In this document: in pieces, positions 23,049 through 33,470 of the stretch
Layout: each line of letters starts with the position of its first letter
How positions within the stretch are numbered: position 1 is the stretch's first letter
DNA from: Rhynochetos jubatus
Lineage: Eukaryota; Chordata; Aves; Eurypygiformes; Rhynochetidae
NCBI GenBank assembly: GCA_027574665.1
Contig: CM050657.1
Location: forward strand, 26,514,700 to 26,578,699
DNA length: 64,000 nt
Direction: 5' to 3'
Notes under the pieces: model-generated
What the model was told of the DNA's origin: nothing
The model's database searches: none
What the model saw: only the letters and a program-made list of their open reading frames with translations
Made by a program: the position numbers and the translations under genes

Positions 23049-24724
23049 TTGACTTTGGACCTTCTCTAGTGTGAATGTTCTTAAAGGCAGAGCAGAATTG
23101 CTACCAGACCCTGTACCCATCAGGTACATGTCAAAGAAGGATTACACTACACACCCCCAAACTCTTTCTGAGGCCATAAGATTGCAAAAACCTGGGAGAA
23201 GAGCAATAGGGAAAGACAGCGACAGACTCTTTTCAAAGAAGCCAGTCACTGCAGGTTCAGTGGGAGCACAAGGATCACTGTGTGGACGGCAGAGAAAGGG
23301 TAACCGCTGCAAAAGAGGCAAAGGAAGATGTACACTGCACTAATTCAGTCTGGAAACGAACCTGAGAACACAAGGAGCCAAGCTGCATGGTACTGAGCAC
23401 TATTTCCGTATGCGTGCCTAGCAGGCCATTTCTGCAGGGTGCCCAATGCTCAGTGTCAGCTGGATAAATAATGGGCCAAAAAGTGTACCAAAAATGCCCA
23501 TCGGTTCACTGACCTACTGCCATCCCAGGTACGGTTTACACCAGGTGAACGTCAATGTCTTTACTACAATGGTAGGACTTTTTTAGCATGAGATGATTAA
23601 TTTAAAACCGGCCTGTAGAGTAAGATGTTTTTGTGGAGACAAAACAAAATAGTTACGTGATATCATCAGAGTCTTTGCTGAACCCTCGTCTTCATGCTAA
23701 AATGACAGTACTTTGATTTCATTGGGGTTTTACAGAAAAATTGCTGACACATACTGGTTATCCCACAATGAAAACATAAGCAAGGCTCCCATCCTAAAAA
23801 AACCACTGATACTTGGAACAAGAAACCTAATTATTTAATTTCTAACACTTGCTTTCAAAGCACTAAACAATAAAAAAATCCTGTATAATCAATGCAAGTG
23901 GATGATCCCCATGAGACCTCCTTTTTTCTCCTCCAGTTCTGTGACAGGATTCCTTTTAGGTTCTGGGAAAGAAAAGTTTCTTATTCCCTTTGTGCCTCAA
24001 ATTCTCGTAAAACATAAATCAACTCTTGGCACCCTTAACGCAATCAACATTAGATACAAACCTAAAAAATGCTCATGCTTTAAGGCAGTCCTTAGGCAAG
24101 TTAATCATGGCTATTGCCCCCACTGCCTTCTAGAGACACACGTGCACTGAGTTTATCAGGGCCCTGAGAATTAGGTTTGTTCCCAGGCTCACGGCAGCGT
24201 AGTCGCTACCCTGAGTTTTAGCTGTCTGCCAAACCATCAATGCTTTTTCTTCTTCTATCTCGTTTTATTGTGGCGGTTGTGGTTTTGGGTGCGGGCTTTC
24301 TGGTAGTGCCGTGTTTGCTGATGGCACACCAGCTTGCTGTCTGGGAGCGCATTGTTTGATTGAAGCATCTGTTGCTATTCAGAAGGGGCCGAGGAGCGAC
24401 ACATGGCTGGCAGGGTTCCTCCTGTGGGAGCCCAGCGTGCCTCTGGCAGGAAGGGAGGAGCACCAGGAGGCAGCCCCCCAGAGCCCCAGGCGTGGAGGCT
24501 GAGCCCCACCGATGGACACAGCACAGAGGAGAGGGTTCAAGGAGGCCAGGGTGCAGGTGTTCTTGGCCTCACCAGCGGGATGCTGGCGGACAAAGGGATC
24601 CTTTCCACCAGATTACACTTGCAAATTCCCCACCTTGCAGGACTGGCATTGTAATTCAAACTCTGCCACTGAAAGTTAATGATTTACCACTCCTCACAAC
24701 CTACACAAACTGTCACCAGAGATT
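23049..24724. other. Non-coding stretch
   Basis: No gene is recognised. From about 24,250 to 24,620 the sequence is G+C-richer, with open frames on both strands, moderate CpG and a RUNX-type TGTGGTTT (about 24,276). None of the frames resembles a known domain. Confidence 0.5.
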
Positions 24725-24930
24725 TGTGAGCAATTAATTGATAGCGCATTACAGTCTGAGATAAGTAATAAGCACTTTTACTCACAAAGCTGCCAGCACG
24801 CACTGCATAGCTTCCTGATTTGGCCCAATCAGTGAAATACGCACCGAACTGCATCTGTAATAACGTTATTCACCATCTAATTATCATTATTTGCATTTAT
24901 GATCAGTTAAATGCAGTGAATGGGATCAGA
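24725..24930. promoter_or_regulatory. Candidate conserved enhancer-like element
   Basis: A dense set of developmental transcription-factor words lies in about 200 bp: CAATTAATTG (24731-24740, palindromic homeodomain site), GATA site AGATAAG (24759-24765), CTGATTTGGCCCAATCAG (inverted CCAAT-type arms), TAATAACGTTATTCACC, CTAATTATCATTA, and an exact octamer ATTTGCAT (24889-24896). No repeat signature is visible. I judge this the most enhancer-like patch of the window, on texture alone. Confidence 0.35.
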
Positions 24931-25730
24931 CACACAGGAAGCACTCAGCACTGGGGATACAGAAATAGTAAAGGAGAGACCTCGCTTCTGGAAAGTGACA
25001 TTGCCAAGTAGAATAGGTCCAAAATTTGGCCTAAAACACCACGGTGAAGACAATAGAGCCAGATAATAAAGCAGTAAACCAAGGAACACAATGCCTTGGG
25101 ATGTTAGCATGCTTCTGGATTGAATCAAGAGATACAAACAGAGAAACGAGAAGCAAGCGAGGAAATGGAGCGACAGCCTAGATCTTCACATGCCACCCTG
25201 GACAGCAGCACCAATTCCAGGAGTTCCCGCCCAGCCCTATTGCTGCTCTCAGGTCTCCATGCAGCTCCTGTAAAAAATCAGGAACAAGTACTACAAACTC
25301 CATAGCCCAGCAAACTGTTCGTAACTATCAGAGTAGTTAGAAAATTATAAAACCAGCACCTTGGGAATCCCCGCTCTAGGCCTGAAGGCTTAGCTGAGCA
25401 GCAGAGGTTCAATGAAGACCCTAGTGTCAGAGCAAGAAAGAGGGTTTCAAATGTGCTCCAGACGTTGCATGCACCCTATATTCAGGAATTTTGAAGAAAA
25501 TACACAGAAATCCAGGGACCAGGGACCAGAGCGCCTCCTGCCAAAGCAACACCCCAAGTCACTAGGGCACAAAGCAATTGTCACCCTCTGCCTACCCCTG
25601 TGCATGACGAACTGCCTCCTGCACACGTTAGTTTAGGGCGCTCAGGCCAAGGCTGAAGAGAGGGTGTATGCAGCGCTCCCCGGGTTCCTGGCTCCCCAGG
25701 ACCCACATCAGGACATCTGCTGAAACTCAC
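24931..25730. other. Non-coding stretch
   Basis: No gene is recognised. The sequence becomes G+C-richer from about 25,500. Confidence 0.5.
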
Positions 25731-25770
25731 CTCAGTCCCCTCACTGCACTCGCCACTAGATTTATGCCCC
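25731..25770 (-). other. 40-nt exon-like segment, minus strand
   Basis: On the minus strand the acceptor GGTTTCCTACAG| and the donor GAG|GTGAGTTTC are both near consensus. The 40 nt between are open in one reading frame, and that frame stays open on both sides (25,581-25,919). No domain is recognised. Confidence 0.18.
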
Positions 25771-26273
25771 CTGTAGGAAACCAGTACATGCAAAGGGGTG
25801 GACTTCATCCCCTCGTGTGGCTGTGAGGATGCCAGTGGGGAGCAGGACTGGGAGGCACAGCACAGAGCCACCCGCAGGCACAGCCCTGTTGTGCTGGGCT
25901 GGCCCAGGAAAACGCACACAAATCCCTGAAAGTGAAACGTGAGGTTCTGACCTCCCCCTCCAAGAAGAGAGAAACACTCATCTTCCTCATCTTAGCCTTC
26001 TAGCCACTGAGCTACCATGCAAAAGGTCCACAGCACCAACATGACCCTTTTGGAGAGAAACAAGGAGTCAGCCCAAGCAATTTCTGCCAGAAAAGGCTAA
26101 GGAAGTTTCCTTCGTGGGCCATAAATCCCAAGTAGAGAGAGGCACCTCCTGGTAGCACTGAGAAAAGCACCTGTATGTCCTATCTCTCAAGAGCTCGATG
26201 CACCCTCTCCCTCATCTGTGTAGTTGTTTGGGGTTAGTATTCACTCTGACCCCATGAAATCCATTCGGAAATA
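25771..26273. other. Non-coding stretch
   Basis: Nothing recognised. Moderately G+C-rich, with open frames on the minus strand that have no family resemblance. Confidence 0.5.
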
Positions 26274-26296
26274 CCCAGCCCCCCACCCCCCTTCCC
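26274..26296 (-). other. G-quadruplex motif on minus strand
   Basis: The plus strand reads CCC AG CCCCCC A CCCCCC TT CCC. The minus strand therefore has four G runs (3, 6, 6, 3) with loops of only two, one and two bases, which meets the usual sequence rule for a very stable G-quadruplex. No promoter is recognised beside it. Confidence 0.8.
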
Positions 26297-26745
26297 AGCA
26301 CCTGACTTGGAGCTGTGAAGTCCATCACTAGGCCCCGCGGCCCCATAGTCAGTGAGTCCTATAACCGGTGGGTCTAAGATGCAACTGCTCTGCCTTAGCT
26401 TCCAAGCAGAAAATGGGAGTGACTGTATTCCCATCTCAGATCAGTTTTGTGGCATAGCTATATATATTCCAAGACTATTTGCCATGCAGATAGAGCAGTA
26501 ACAAAAACTCTGCAGACACCAGGGGTAGCTGATAAAGCATTTTCAGAAAGACTTCAGCCCCAAACCGGCTGAAAGCTTTGCACAAAGCCAGTTCCATCGC
26601 CAGCCGAAATTGCTATGGAAAGGCCAAGTCAAGTTTCCACAAGAGAAAGAGAGCTCAAGCAGGCAGGTAAGCAACGTTACACTACACAGTGGGGACATGA
26701 GAGCATCCTTCACCCAGCAACACCCGTGAGACAGACAAGCCAGAC

Positions 26746-26784
26746 CACTGGGCTGGCCCCAGTGCAGGGGAGCTGAGCCCCTGG
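26746..26784. repeat. Two adjacent short G+C hairpins
   Basis: CACTGGG/CCCAGTG with a five-base loop (26746-26764) is followed at once by CAGGGG/CCCCTG with a seven-base loop (26765-26784). Confidence 0.65.
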
Positions 26785-27772
26785 CACAGATTGCCTTTCT
26801 GATCATCTTCCATTTGAAAGTTTACTAAATCAAGCAAGATTACCAGGACAGAGCCACAGCACCTTGAAGCAGACTGCTTTTCATTTCTAGCTACAGTCAC
26901 AGCAATCTTCATGGTTCCAATGTTTCATATTCATTTGCTGTGCAGGAATTCTGCACTAATCTGTGCAAACTGAGCAAAATAAGCATCTTTAAATATTCTC
27001 TCAGCACAGATTCTGCTTTGGTGGTCAAACCAAGTGGTGAAGAGAATTGCAGAAAACAGTGGTAAATACTAAAGCAATACAAATTCATCCAGGCAACAGC
27101 CATGAATCTCCTTCAGCCCCAGCCGGTGATTACAGCCAATGATTTCACTGGCCCTGGCAGCATCGAGCCTTGTATTTCAATGGATAATCAGGGTCAAGGA
27201 GTTTTCCTGCAGATCTGGAGGCCAGGAAGCAAGACTACACCCAACAATCAGGGAAGGAATTGTCATTACATGTTTTCAGACAGCAAAGCTTACCAGTGAT
27301 CATTAAAGAACATGTATTAACTCATTTGGTCTTTTTACTTACAGAGACAGTAAGAAAATAGAAATCCAAAGCCTAAACCAAAATACTGAATTTATTCCAC
27401 TTTGGATGGTATAGACAGTTTTAAAATACGTAAACAGTTCATAAATTCTCTTCCCATCTTCACACCAAATTCCATTCTTCCCAAAGCAGACAGCAGTAAA
27501 ACCACCGGAGGGAGGGGTGTCTTTGTTGTCATACCAGGTCCCTAAAGAAATCACCACAAGGGAACAGCTACCTTTGACAGAATTAAGTATACATCTGCTT
27601 ATGGCAGCGTCTCACAGTGATGGACATCCTTCTTGTGCCAAGATTTGAGGATCTGGGCAAGTTACTGCTGCATAGGCTGGCACACACATAACGAAACGTT
27701 GCTCAAAATCTGCATTTCTGGTCTACCTTTGACCTTCAGGACCTCCTTTGATCGAGATATTCTTTCTCACAG
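26785..27772. other. Non-coding stretch
   Basis: No gene is recognised. At about 27,653 the phrase CTGGGCAAGTTACT matches a MIR core phrase, but the flanks do not support a SINE. A short frame at 27,102-27,299 has no known similarity. Confidence 0.5.
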
Positions 27773-28001
27773 CACTTTTAGGCAGCTAATGATGATGCCA
27801 CTTACTAAATTTGAGATTGTCCACCTATCCAAATGCTTACGGTTTGACTGTACTGCATTGTTCCGGTACATATGCGAAGCATTGTTCCGACCAGAGAGAT
27901 ACAGCTGTCGTCCTTGGCACGTTTACAATGCTGCCCTAAGTAGCAGACCAGCCTCTGAAGCAGAAAAAACCAAGCTATATGAACTCCGCCAAGGTTTTTA
28001 G
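27773..28001 (+). other. Open frame behind a good acceptor site (uncertain)
   Basis: The acceptor-like sequence GATATTCTTTCTCACAG| (ending 27772) is followed by a frame that stays open to a TAG at 27,999-28,001. Within it an ATG at 27,789 gives 70 codons. The reading has a balanced amino-acid composition and an internal Ala-Leu-Phe-Arg repeat made by an 11-bp direct repeat (27855-27865 and 27879-27889, exactly eight codons apart). No family is recognised. It could be a terminal-exon-like pseudo-exon or chance. Confidence 0.15.
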
Positions 28002-28379
28002 CATGACATGGTCTTCAGCATGTTAATTATTTCACTTTCAGGGATAATTATGCACAGGTTGCAGTTTGCATCTGTGCCAAAGCAGACACCATCTCTCACG
28101 TGAAAACGCCCACGGTGTCAAAGCTAGTGTACCCCCTGCTTCTCTTTTAGAAGGGAATTTATGTTCCTCCAGTGAAGATGTTCCCCTTTCCTTCCATGAA
28201 ATCCCTGTCTGAAGAGAAGCCAAAGGGAAAAAGGAAGAAACATCATAATTCTATATTTTTTATTACACAAGAAGCCAGCCTTCCAGGATTACAGTCTAGC
28301 ACTCAGTTCTATAATGAATTATTTATCCTAGGAAAACAAAAATGCTTTACTTAAGATGACAGAGAGCCTGTAAATTTGC
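28002..28379. other. Non-coding stretch
   Basis: A+T-rich. Nothing recognised. Confidence 0.55.
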
Positions 28380-28460
28380 TTCTTATATGTGCATTGACTA
28401 ATTAGATTAATTAAGCATGCATAAACTTCTGAACAATCAGGCAGTTGGCAAATCACATTT
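28380..28460. promoter_or_regulatory. Possible regulatory element with clustered homeodomain sites
   Basis: ATTGACTAATTAGATTAATTAA (about 28,393-28,414) packs overlapping TAATTA/ATTAAT cores, followed by AGCATGCATAAA. Such clusters are frequent in conserved developmental non-coding elements. Base composition alone could also produce them. Confidence 0.25.
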
Positions 28461-28924
28461 AAGATGACTTATACAATTCATTCTATCATCCTCGCACTTG
28501 ACAAATAACATCCATTCCAGCATGAAACCAGGGCAGAAAATAGCCTATTATTTGCAACGTACAGTACCATTATTTTCACATTTTATTTACTTCTATAAAG
28601 AAACTGTAAGACAAATAAACAGTTTCCAGCAGCTAATCCTCTTTTCATGTGAGCACCCAGAAATATGATTCACTGTGCTGCATTAAAACAACAAAACCTG
28701 GTAAAGCTATTAACAGCATGACTGAAACTGAAATCTGCGCGATAAAGGGGTTCTGTTGTGAGGAGACATGCTGAAGCTCTTGCACAGGGCACGGGGAAAC
28801 TTAGCTATTTCAACCTGCAGAGATTCCTGCAACCTTTCATTTTCTCTTCCAGCAGTAAAACAAAGGAAGGGTAATAGCTGGAGATTTCTTCACTGGGGCT
28901 ACAGCTTTGCTGCTCTAGACAGCT
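28461..28924. other. Non-coding stretch
   Basis: Nothing recognised. The base composition shifts from A+T-rich to G+C-rich toward the CpG patch that follows. Confidence 0.55.
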
Positions 28925-29320
28925 ATGAGCCCGCTCAGCGCCGCCTCAGGACACTGCAGCCTGGAGCGGCAGCCAGCCTGGAGCATAGACATTGCAGCCT
29001 GCTGAACAAGCGCTGAACTCCTCTCTGCTGTGTTTCCAGCCCTCAGAGGTGCGAGCCCCATGCCAGTGCCGCCGCACAGCCTGTGCCGGGAGAAGGTGGG
29101 CAGCGGTAAGCTTTCTGCTGGTGCTGCTGCCACTGGGATCCACGTTGGCTGCGCCACGCCAGCGCCGCCCTCGGCCCAAGACTCAGAGACGAGCCAGGCG
29201 CCATCAGCCAAGTGACAAAGCCCAGCTCCAACCTCAGCAAGCCCAACCCTCAATGACGTCCCCAGCGATGGGGCCTGCAGCAGAAACCAGAGCGGTGGTA
29301 CCTGGAGCGCGGAGGTAACA
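28925..29320. promoter_or_regulatory. Small CpG-rich patch (borderline CpG island)
   Basis: By hand I count about 23 CpG dinucleotides in about 390 bp, against a CpG-poor background. It includes GCGCCGCC, GCCGCCGC, AGCGCCGCCCTCGG and a CRE-like TGACGTCC near 29,252. All three plus frames are open over much of it, as is usual for G+C-rich DNA. It could be a minor or alternative promoter, a conserved exon, or a methylation-protected enhancer. Confidence 0.4.
29040..29105 (+). other. 66-nt exon-like segment inside the CpG patch
   Basis: The acceptor CTCTCTGCTGTGTTTCCAG| is excellent, and the donor GCAGCG|GTAAGC is fair. The 66 nt between (a multiple of three) are open in all three frames and CpG-rich. 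One reading contains ATG CCA GTG followed by Pro-Pro-His-Ser-Leu-Cys-Arg-Glu-Lys up to the donor. Another reads through into a hydrophobic then Arg-rich stretch, but it has no in-frame ATG upstream. No family is recognised. Confidence 0.25.
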
Positions 29321-30574
29321 TCAGCTCAGCAAGAACAGGAGTATACTCAACACTTCAACCGGTTACTTCCACAAACCAAGGCAGGCGTCAAAAACACCCA
29401 AACCAGCCAAATCTGAAGGGAAAGGATTTAACGAAGTCTTTCCTCATCCTTATGAACTTAAATGCTGAGGCATTCACTGTGAGTTAATGACTGGTTTGCA
29501 CTACTCCTTTCTTTGTGCGGCTCTGTCACTAATCAGGAGCAGCGAGCTACCTCAAAGCCTCATTACTAGCCAACAAAAAAAGCCAATGAATCCTCAAACA
29601 CAAGTTTTGCTGCAGTGGCATATTGCCATTTAGCTAGAGGGAGGCAGGAGAAAGCAAGTCAGCAGTGACATATTCTGTGCATCCAGCTGGGAGAAAAAGA
29701 AAACCCAAGTATAATACCGCATCTTATCGGAAGTAGTTAATCTGACATAACTTACTTAACAAAAATTACAGTCTATTAAAAAGGCATGTAAGCAATGCAG
29801 CTGAAAACAAGTCTACACAGGAATCAGCTAGCATAATTACGGCTGGCTAAAAAATAGGAGAGACAGAAGAAAAAACTGTGCATAATTTACCAGCTGACAA
29901 ATGCTAATGACAAATAGAAGAAAACAGGTCCTTGACAAAGGAGAAATAATAGCTGCTCACTTTATAGTTTCACTTCAGAACTCAAATATTTTTATCAGGG
30001 GGAGGGGGGAAAGACCATTCTTGCATCTTTGTGAACCTAAGAGATCAGCACAAACTGGGGAAGTCTCTGACACAGGTCAGTGCTGCCTTTGGTTCAGTGC
30101 TGGTTACACACAGGTTGCGCGTGAAGAAAACACGTTTCTGACCGCAACCTTGCACTATTACTATTTCTCTCCATCTCCTAACAAGATAATCAAATGCACT
30201 GTGTAACATTAAGCATATGAGCAGTCCTTCTGGAGCCACACTTTAAATTCAGGACACGCTGCGCTACTTTGCTGAGCTGGAGCCACGGGGAATGCCACAG
30301 GGATTGTGCTGTATGTTTTCTGCAGACAGATAAGAGGGCTGTGAGGATTTAAGCATTACATCCCACTACCCGCAAATATCTCTCGTTACAGCGTAGTAAA
30401 AAGTCATTGTCATTTTCAGGTGTTACATTTTAGTTGCTTAGTTTAACATCATACATTCCATAACCCTGGAATCATAACGGAGCGATTCTAACACTGGAAC
30501 CTTCACACGAGCACCTCTAGGATGGCCTGGCTCAGGGGTTGGAGATCCCGTGCTCCTTATTGAACACTTTTTAT
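29321..30574. other. Non-coding stretch
   Basis: No gene is recognised. A G-rich run (AGGGGGAGGGGGGAAAG, about 29,998-30,013) is the only marked feature. Confidence 0.55.
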
Positions 30575-30665
30575 CCCCCTCACATTAATGGCAGTCAACA
30601 TTATTCACCGTAATGATGCAGCTGCCACATGAAAATTAATCCTGGATGGGGATCAAGGCCATGCA
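30575..30665. promoter_or_regulatory. Possible conserved regulatory element
   Basis: CACATTAATGGC, TTATTCACCGTAATGATG, GCAGCTGCC (E-box) and GAAAATTAATCCTGG (bicoid-type TAATCC) follow closely. The word TTATTCACC is shared with the element at 24,725-24,930. Inference from motif content only. Confidence 0.28.
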
Positions 30666-33470
30666 CCTGCAGAAGGGAAAACTGCACGGCAGTTGAAGAT
30701 TCTCGGGCATTAGGCACTGCACAAGACTCGGGGTGGCACACAGGCAGCGAGGTAAGAGAGCAACTGATTTTATAATATCAAAAACATGCAGAGCTATCTC
30801 AGGAAGGAGACATGCCAAAAAACCCAATCTCAGGCCAGGACTAAGTAGCAGCTTGATTTTTAAAAGTATGTTGGCACCTAATAGGCAGCTAGCAGGATTT
30901 CTTGCATCATTAGGCCTCCAAATACCACGGCCTGAGGAAGCAAATATGCTGATTGTGATCTTGAATGCTGTCCATGTGCTCCGCTCAGGAATGCTTCCAC
31001 GACCTGTCACCTAGATGAACATGTGCTTGGGGTAAATATCCATTAGGTTTTCATCTAGTGGATGCAATTGATTTTATCATACTTTAAAAAAAAAAGCGGG
31101 GAGAGGGGACCATTGCCTAGATGTCAGCGATCAAGACCTAAGTACTAGAAGCTAATTTGTTACCTGAAAAAAAGAATTTAGTATGACAAGTCATTATTTT
31201 GCACGCTCACATATTCACATGGTCTTTCAGGAGACCAATTTTCCATAGCAGAAGGCAATCATTAGCAGTACTCAAAACTGCTACACAAAATCAGGATTTG
31301 TTTAAGTGTGCCTTATTAGACACTTAAATGCACAGCTCTGTTTATAGGAGACATCTTTTCAGGTAAAAGAAATCCTGGTTAGGAAAGGAAGGAGCAAAGG
31401 AAATAGGACTAAAAGCCATATGAATCAAGCAAAAAGTCTGGAAATGCGTAGTAATCGGAACAGTCTTTTATGATACGCAATTTGTAAGAGAACGAAAAGC
31501 TATCAATGAAATTTCATAACCAGAGGGAGAAAGCAAGAAGAAAAATAGCTGAAAAATGGTCCAGATGTGATCAAAAGGGCAGCAATCCACAGAGAAGGCG
31601 GCAAGGGCTTGAAGACAACCAATAGCCAGCCCAGGATCAGAGCATTTGTGCCTACCCAAGCCCCCAGACAGGCACACCAGCTCGTAGCAGCTGTGTGCGC
31701 TCAGCCTTCGAACTCGTGCAGCAGGGCTGTAGCGGCGAGGGTTAAATCACTCAGCCTCCTTCTTCAGACAGCTCACACCATTTCACACGACTAAATCGGA
31801 GGTTACAGAAAGCCCTGAGGATTCCCAGGGGTACTTCGGGCATCAAGAAACACATTGTCCAGTGTGATTTTACAGCACGATTCCCCTCTACCCTGGCTAA
31901 AGAGCTGACTCTTTACTTGTTTTCAAGAAAACAAAACACTATATTATTTATCACCAGAAGGTATTTTGGAGGAACGAAATACCTGGTGACCACAAACGTT
32001 TTTCTTGAATAAATGCTCCTCATGCAGTGATTTGCCCAATAAAGACTGGGGGAAGTAAGCACAGGAGGAGGAGGGCACTGCATAGCTGGTACCATCCTCT
32101 TCACTGTCCTCTGCTTTGCCTTCCTATTCTCATCCCACATCTTCAACGTCTTTACCAAATACTGTAAAAGTGTGTGTTGAGTTGACAACCTCTGATAAAC
32201 ACAAGGAGCGAAGTACAAGCTTACAAATATGTTGGCACAACACGTGAAACAACACGCATGCAATAACCTTAGCAATGTTGTTTAATATACTCTAGCTTTC
32301 AAACGTTGTTTCTCCGGCTTCCCTGAGCAAGCTGACTCCAGCATGAACACTGCAGGTTTCACTGGTTGGGAATTTTTTAAAATTCCACCCCCCCCTCTCC
32401 TTTAGAGGTCAGTCTCTCAAGTAATAGCTTCTGCATTTTAGCTGTCAGCAATATTTCCTCTTCTTTTCTCCTGCTGCTCAGGTCAATCATCTTTTCCCAC
32501 GGAGGTTGGAAAGCCTGCCTGCTCCTTTGCTTTCTAATTATAATCTCCAATTCACCTTCCTTCACTTTCATTCAGTTTTTGAACCACGTTGGTCTTTTTC
32601 TGTCTCCCTCTGCCACTTGAATATGCTTTTTCCCTCGTCTCAAGAGTTTTTATGCAGCTAACCAGCACGAAGCATAACCAGTAACTAGCATTTAGTTCTA
32701 TTCATGAGATCCTTGTCCCTTCCTAAGTGTCACCCTGCAGTTTAAGCACAAACAGCTGCACATTTATTATGTGGAGAGAGCTGCTAGCAATTTCAGCCTG
32801 TAGCAGGACCACACGTGTTGTGCCTTCCAAGTCTCGCTCCTTCTTTCCAAGCCTCCCAAAGCAACGACACGTCCCACTTCTGAGACCCCACTCAGTCCCG
32901 TGCCGGGTGGCCAGAGGAGAGCCTGCCATTCCCATCAGGGACGCTACCTGCCTTCACCGGGGAGCTGCCAAAAAATCAGGGCAATGAGCCACCCGAGACA
33001 CCGCATACCAGTGCACACGGCAGGGCCACGCTGGGTCCTGCAAGCATCCTATTTTATTATTACTGGCACTGTTAGAAGCAGTCTTGCAAGAGGGGTTTAA
33101 CAAGAAAGAAGATTCAAGAAACCTCAGTACACAGCAGCTATCCATGCCAGAGGATTAAACGATCTGATTTTTTAATAACTTTATCAATATAGATATGTAT
33201 TAAAGCTTTCCTGGGTATATACATTTCCATCTCATGAAGCAAATTAGCCTTGGGAATTGCCAATAGACAAATAATTCTTTTTAATCCCTGTCTTCTCAAG
33301 TTCTCATTAGTTTTTATAAATAGCACAACCAAAACACTGGTATTCTTTAAGGGAATTTAATTTCAGAGTATTTCTCAAAAACATGTTACATTTAATCGAC
33401 TTCACGCATCATATTCAGAGCTTTCCGATACTATCAGCAGGCTGGCCAGAGAGCATTTACTAGCCAGACC
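30666..33470. other. Non-coding stretch
   Basis: No gene is recognised. A GAG|GTAAGA donor-like site lies near 30,751 without a good acceptor. Runs include A11 at 31,086-31,096 and a C-rich run near 32,384-32,395. Frames on both strands are short and unremarkable. Confidence 0.5.

Noticed and set aside
27650-27675. MIR phrase CTGGGCAAGTTACT
   Set aside because: A single 14-base match with no matching neighbours. The similar weak hits near 2455, 3165 and 16,720 were rejected for the same reason.
28992-29318. Apparent secreted-peptide precursor (hydrophobic stretch followed by an Arg-rich region)
   Set aside because: The frame begins at TTG just after a TAG and has no ATG before the hydrophobic stretch, so it is not a stand-alone signal-peptide gene. 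Only the exon-like part is kept as a candidate.
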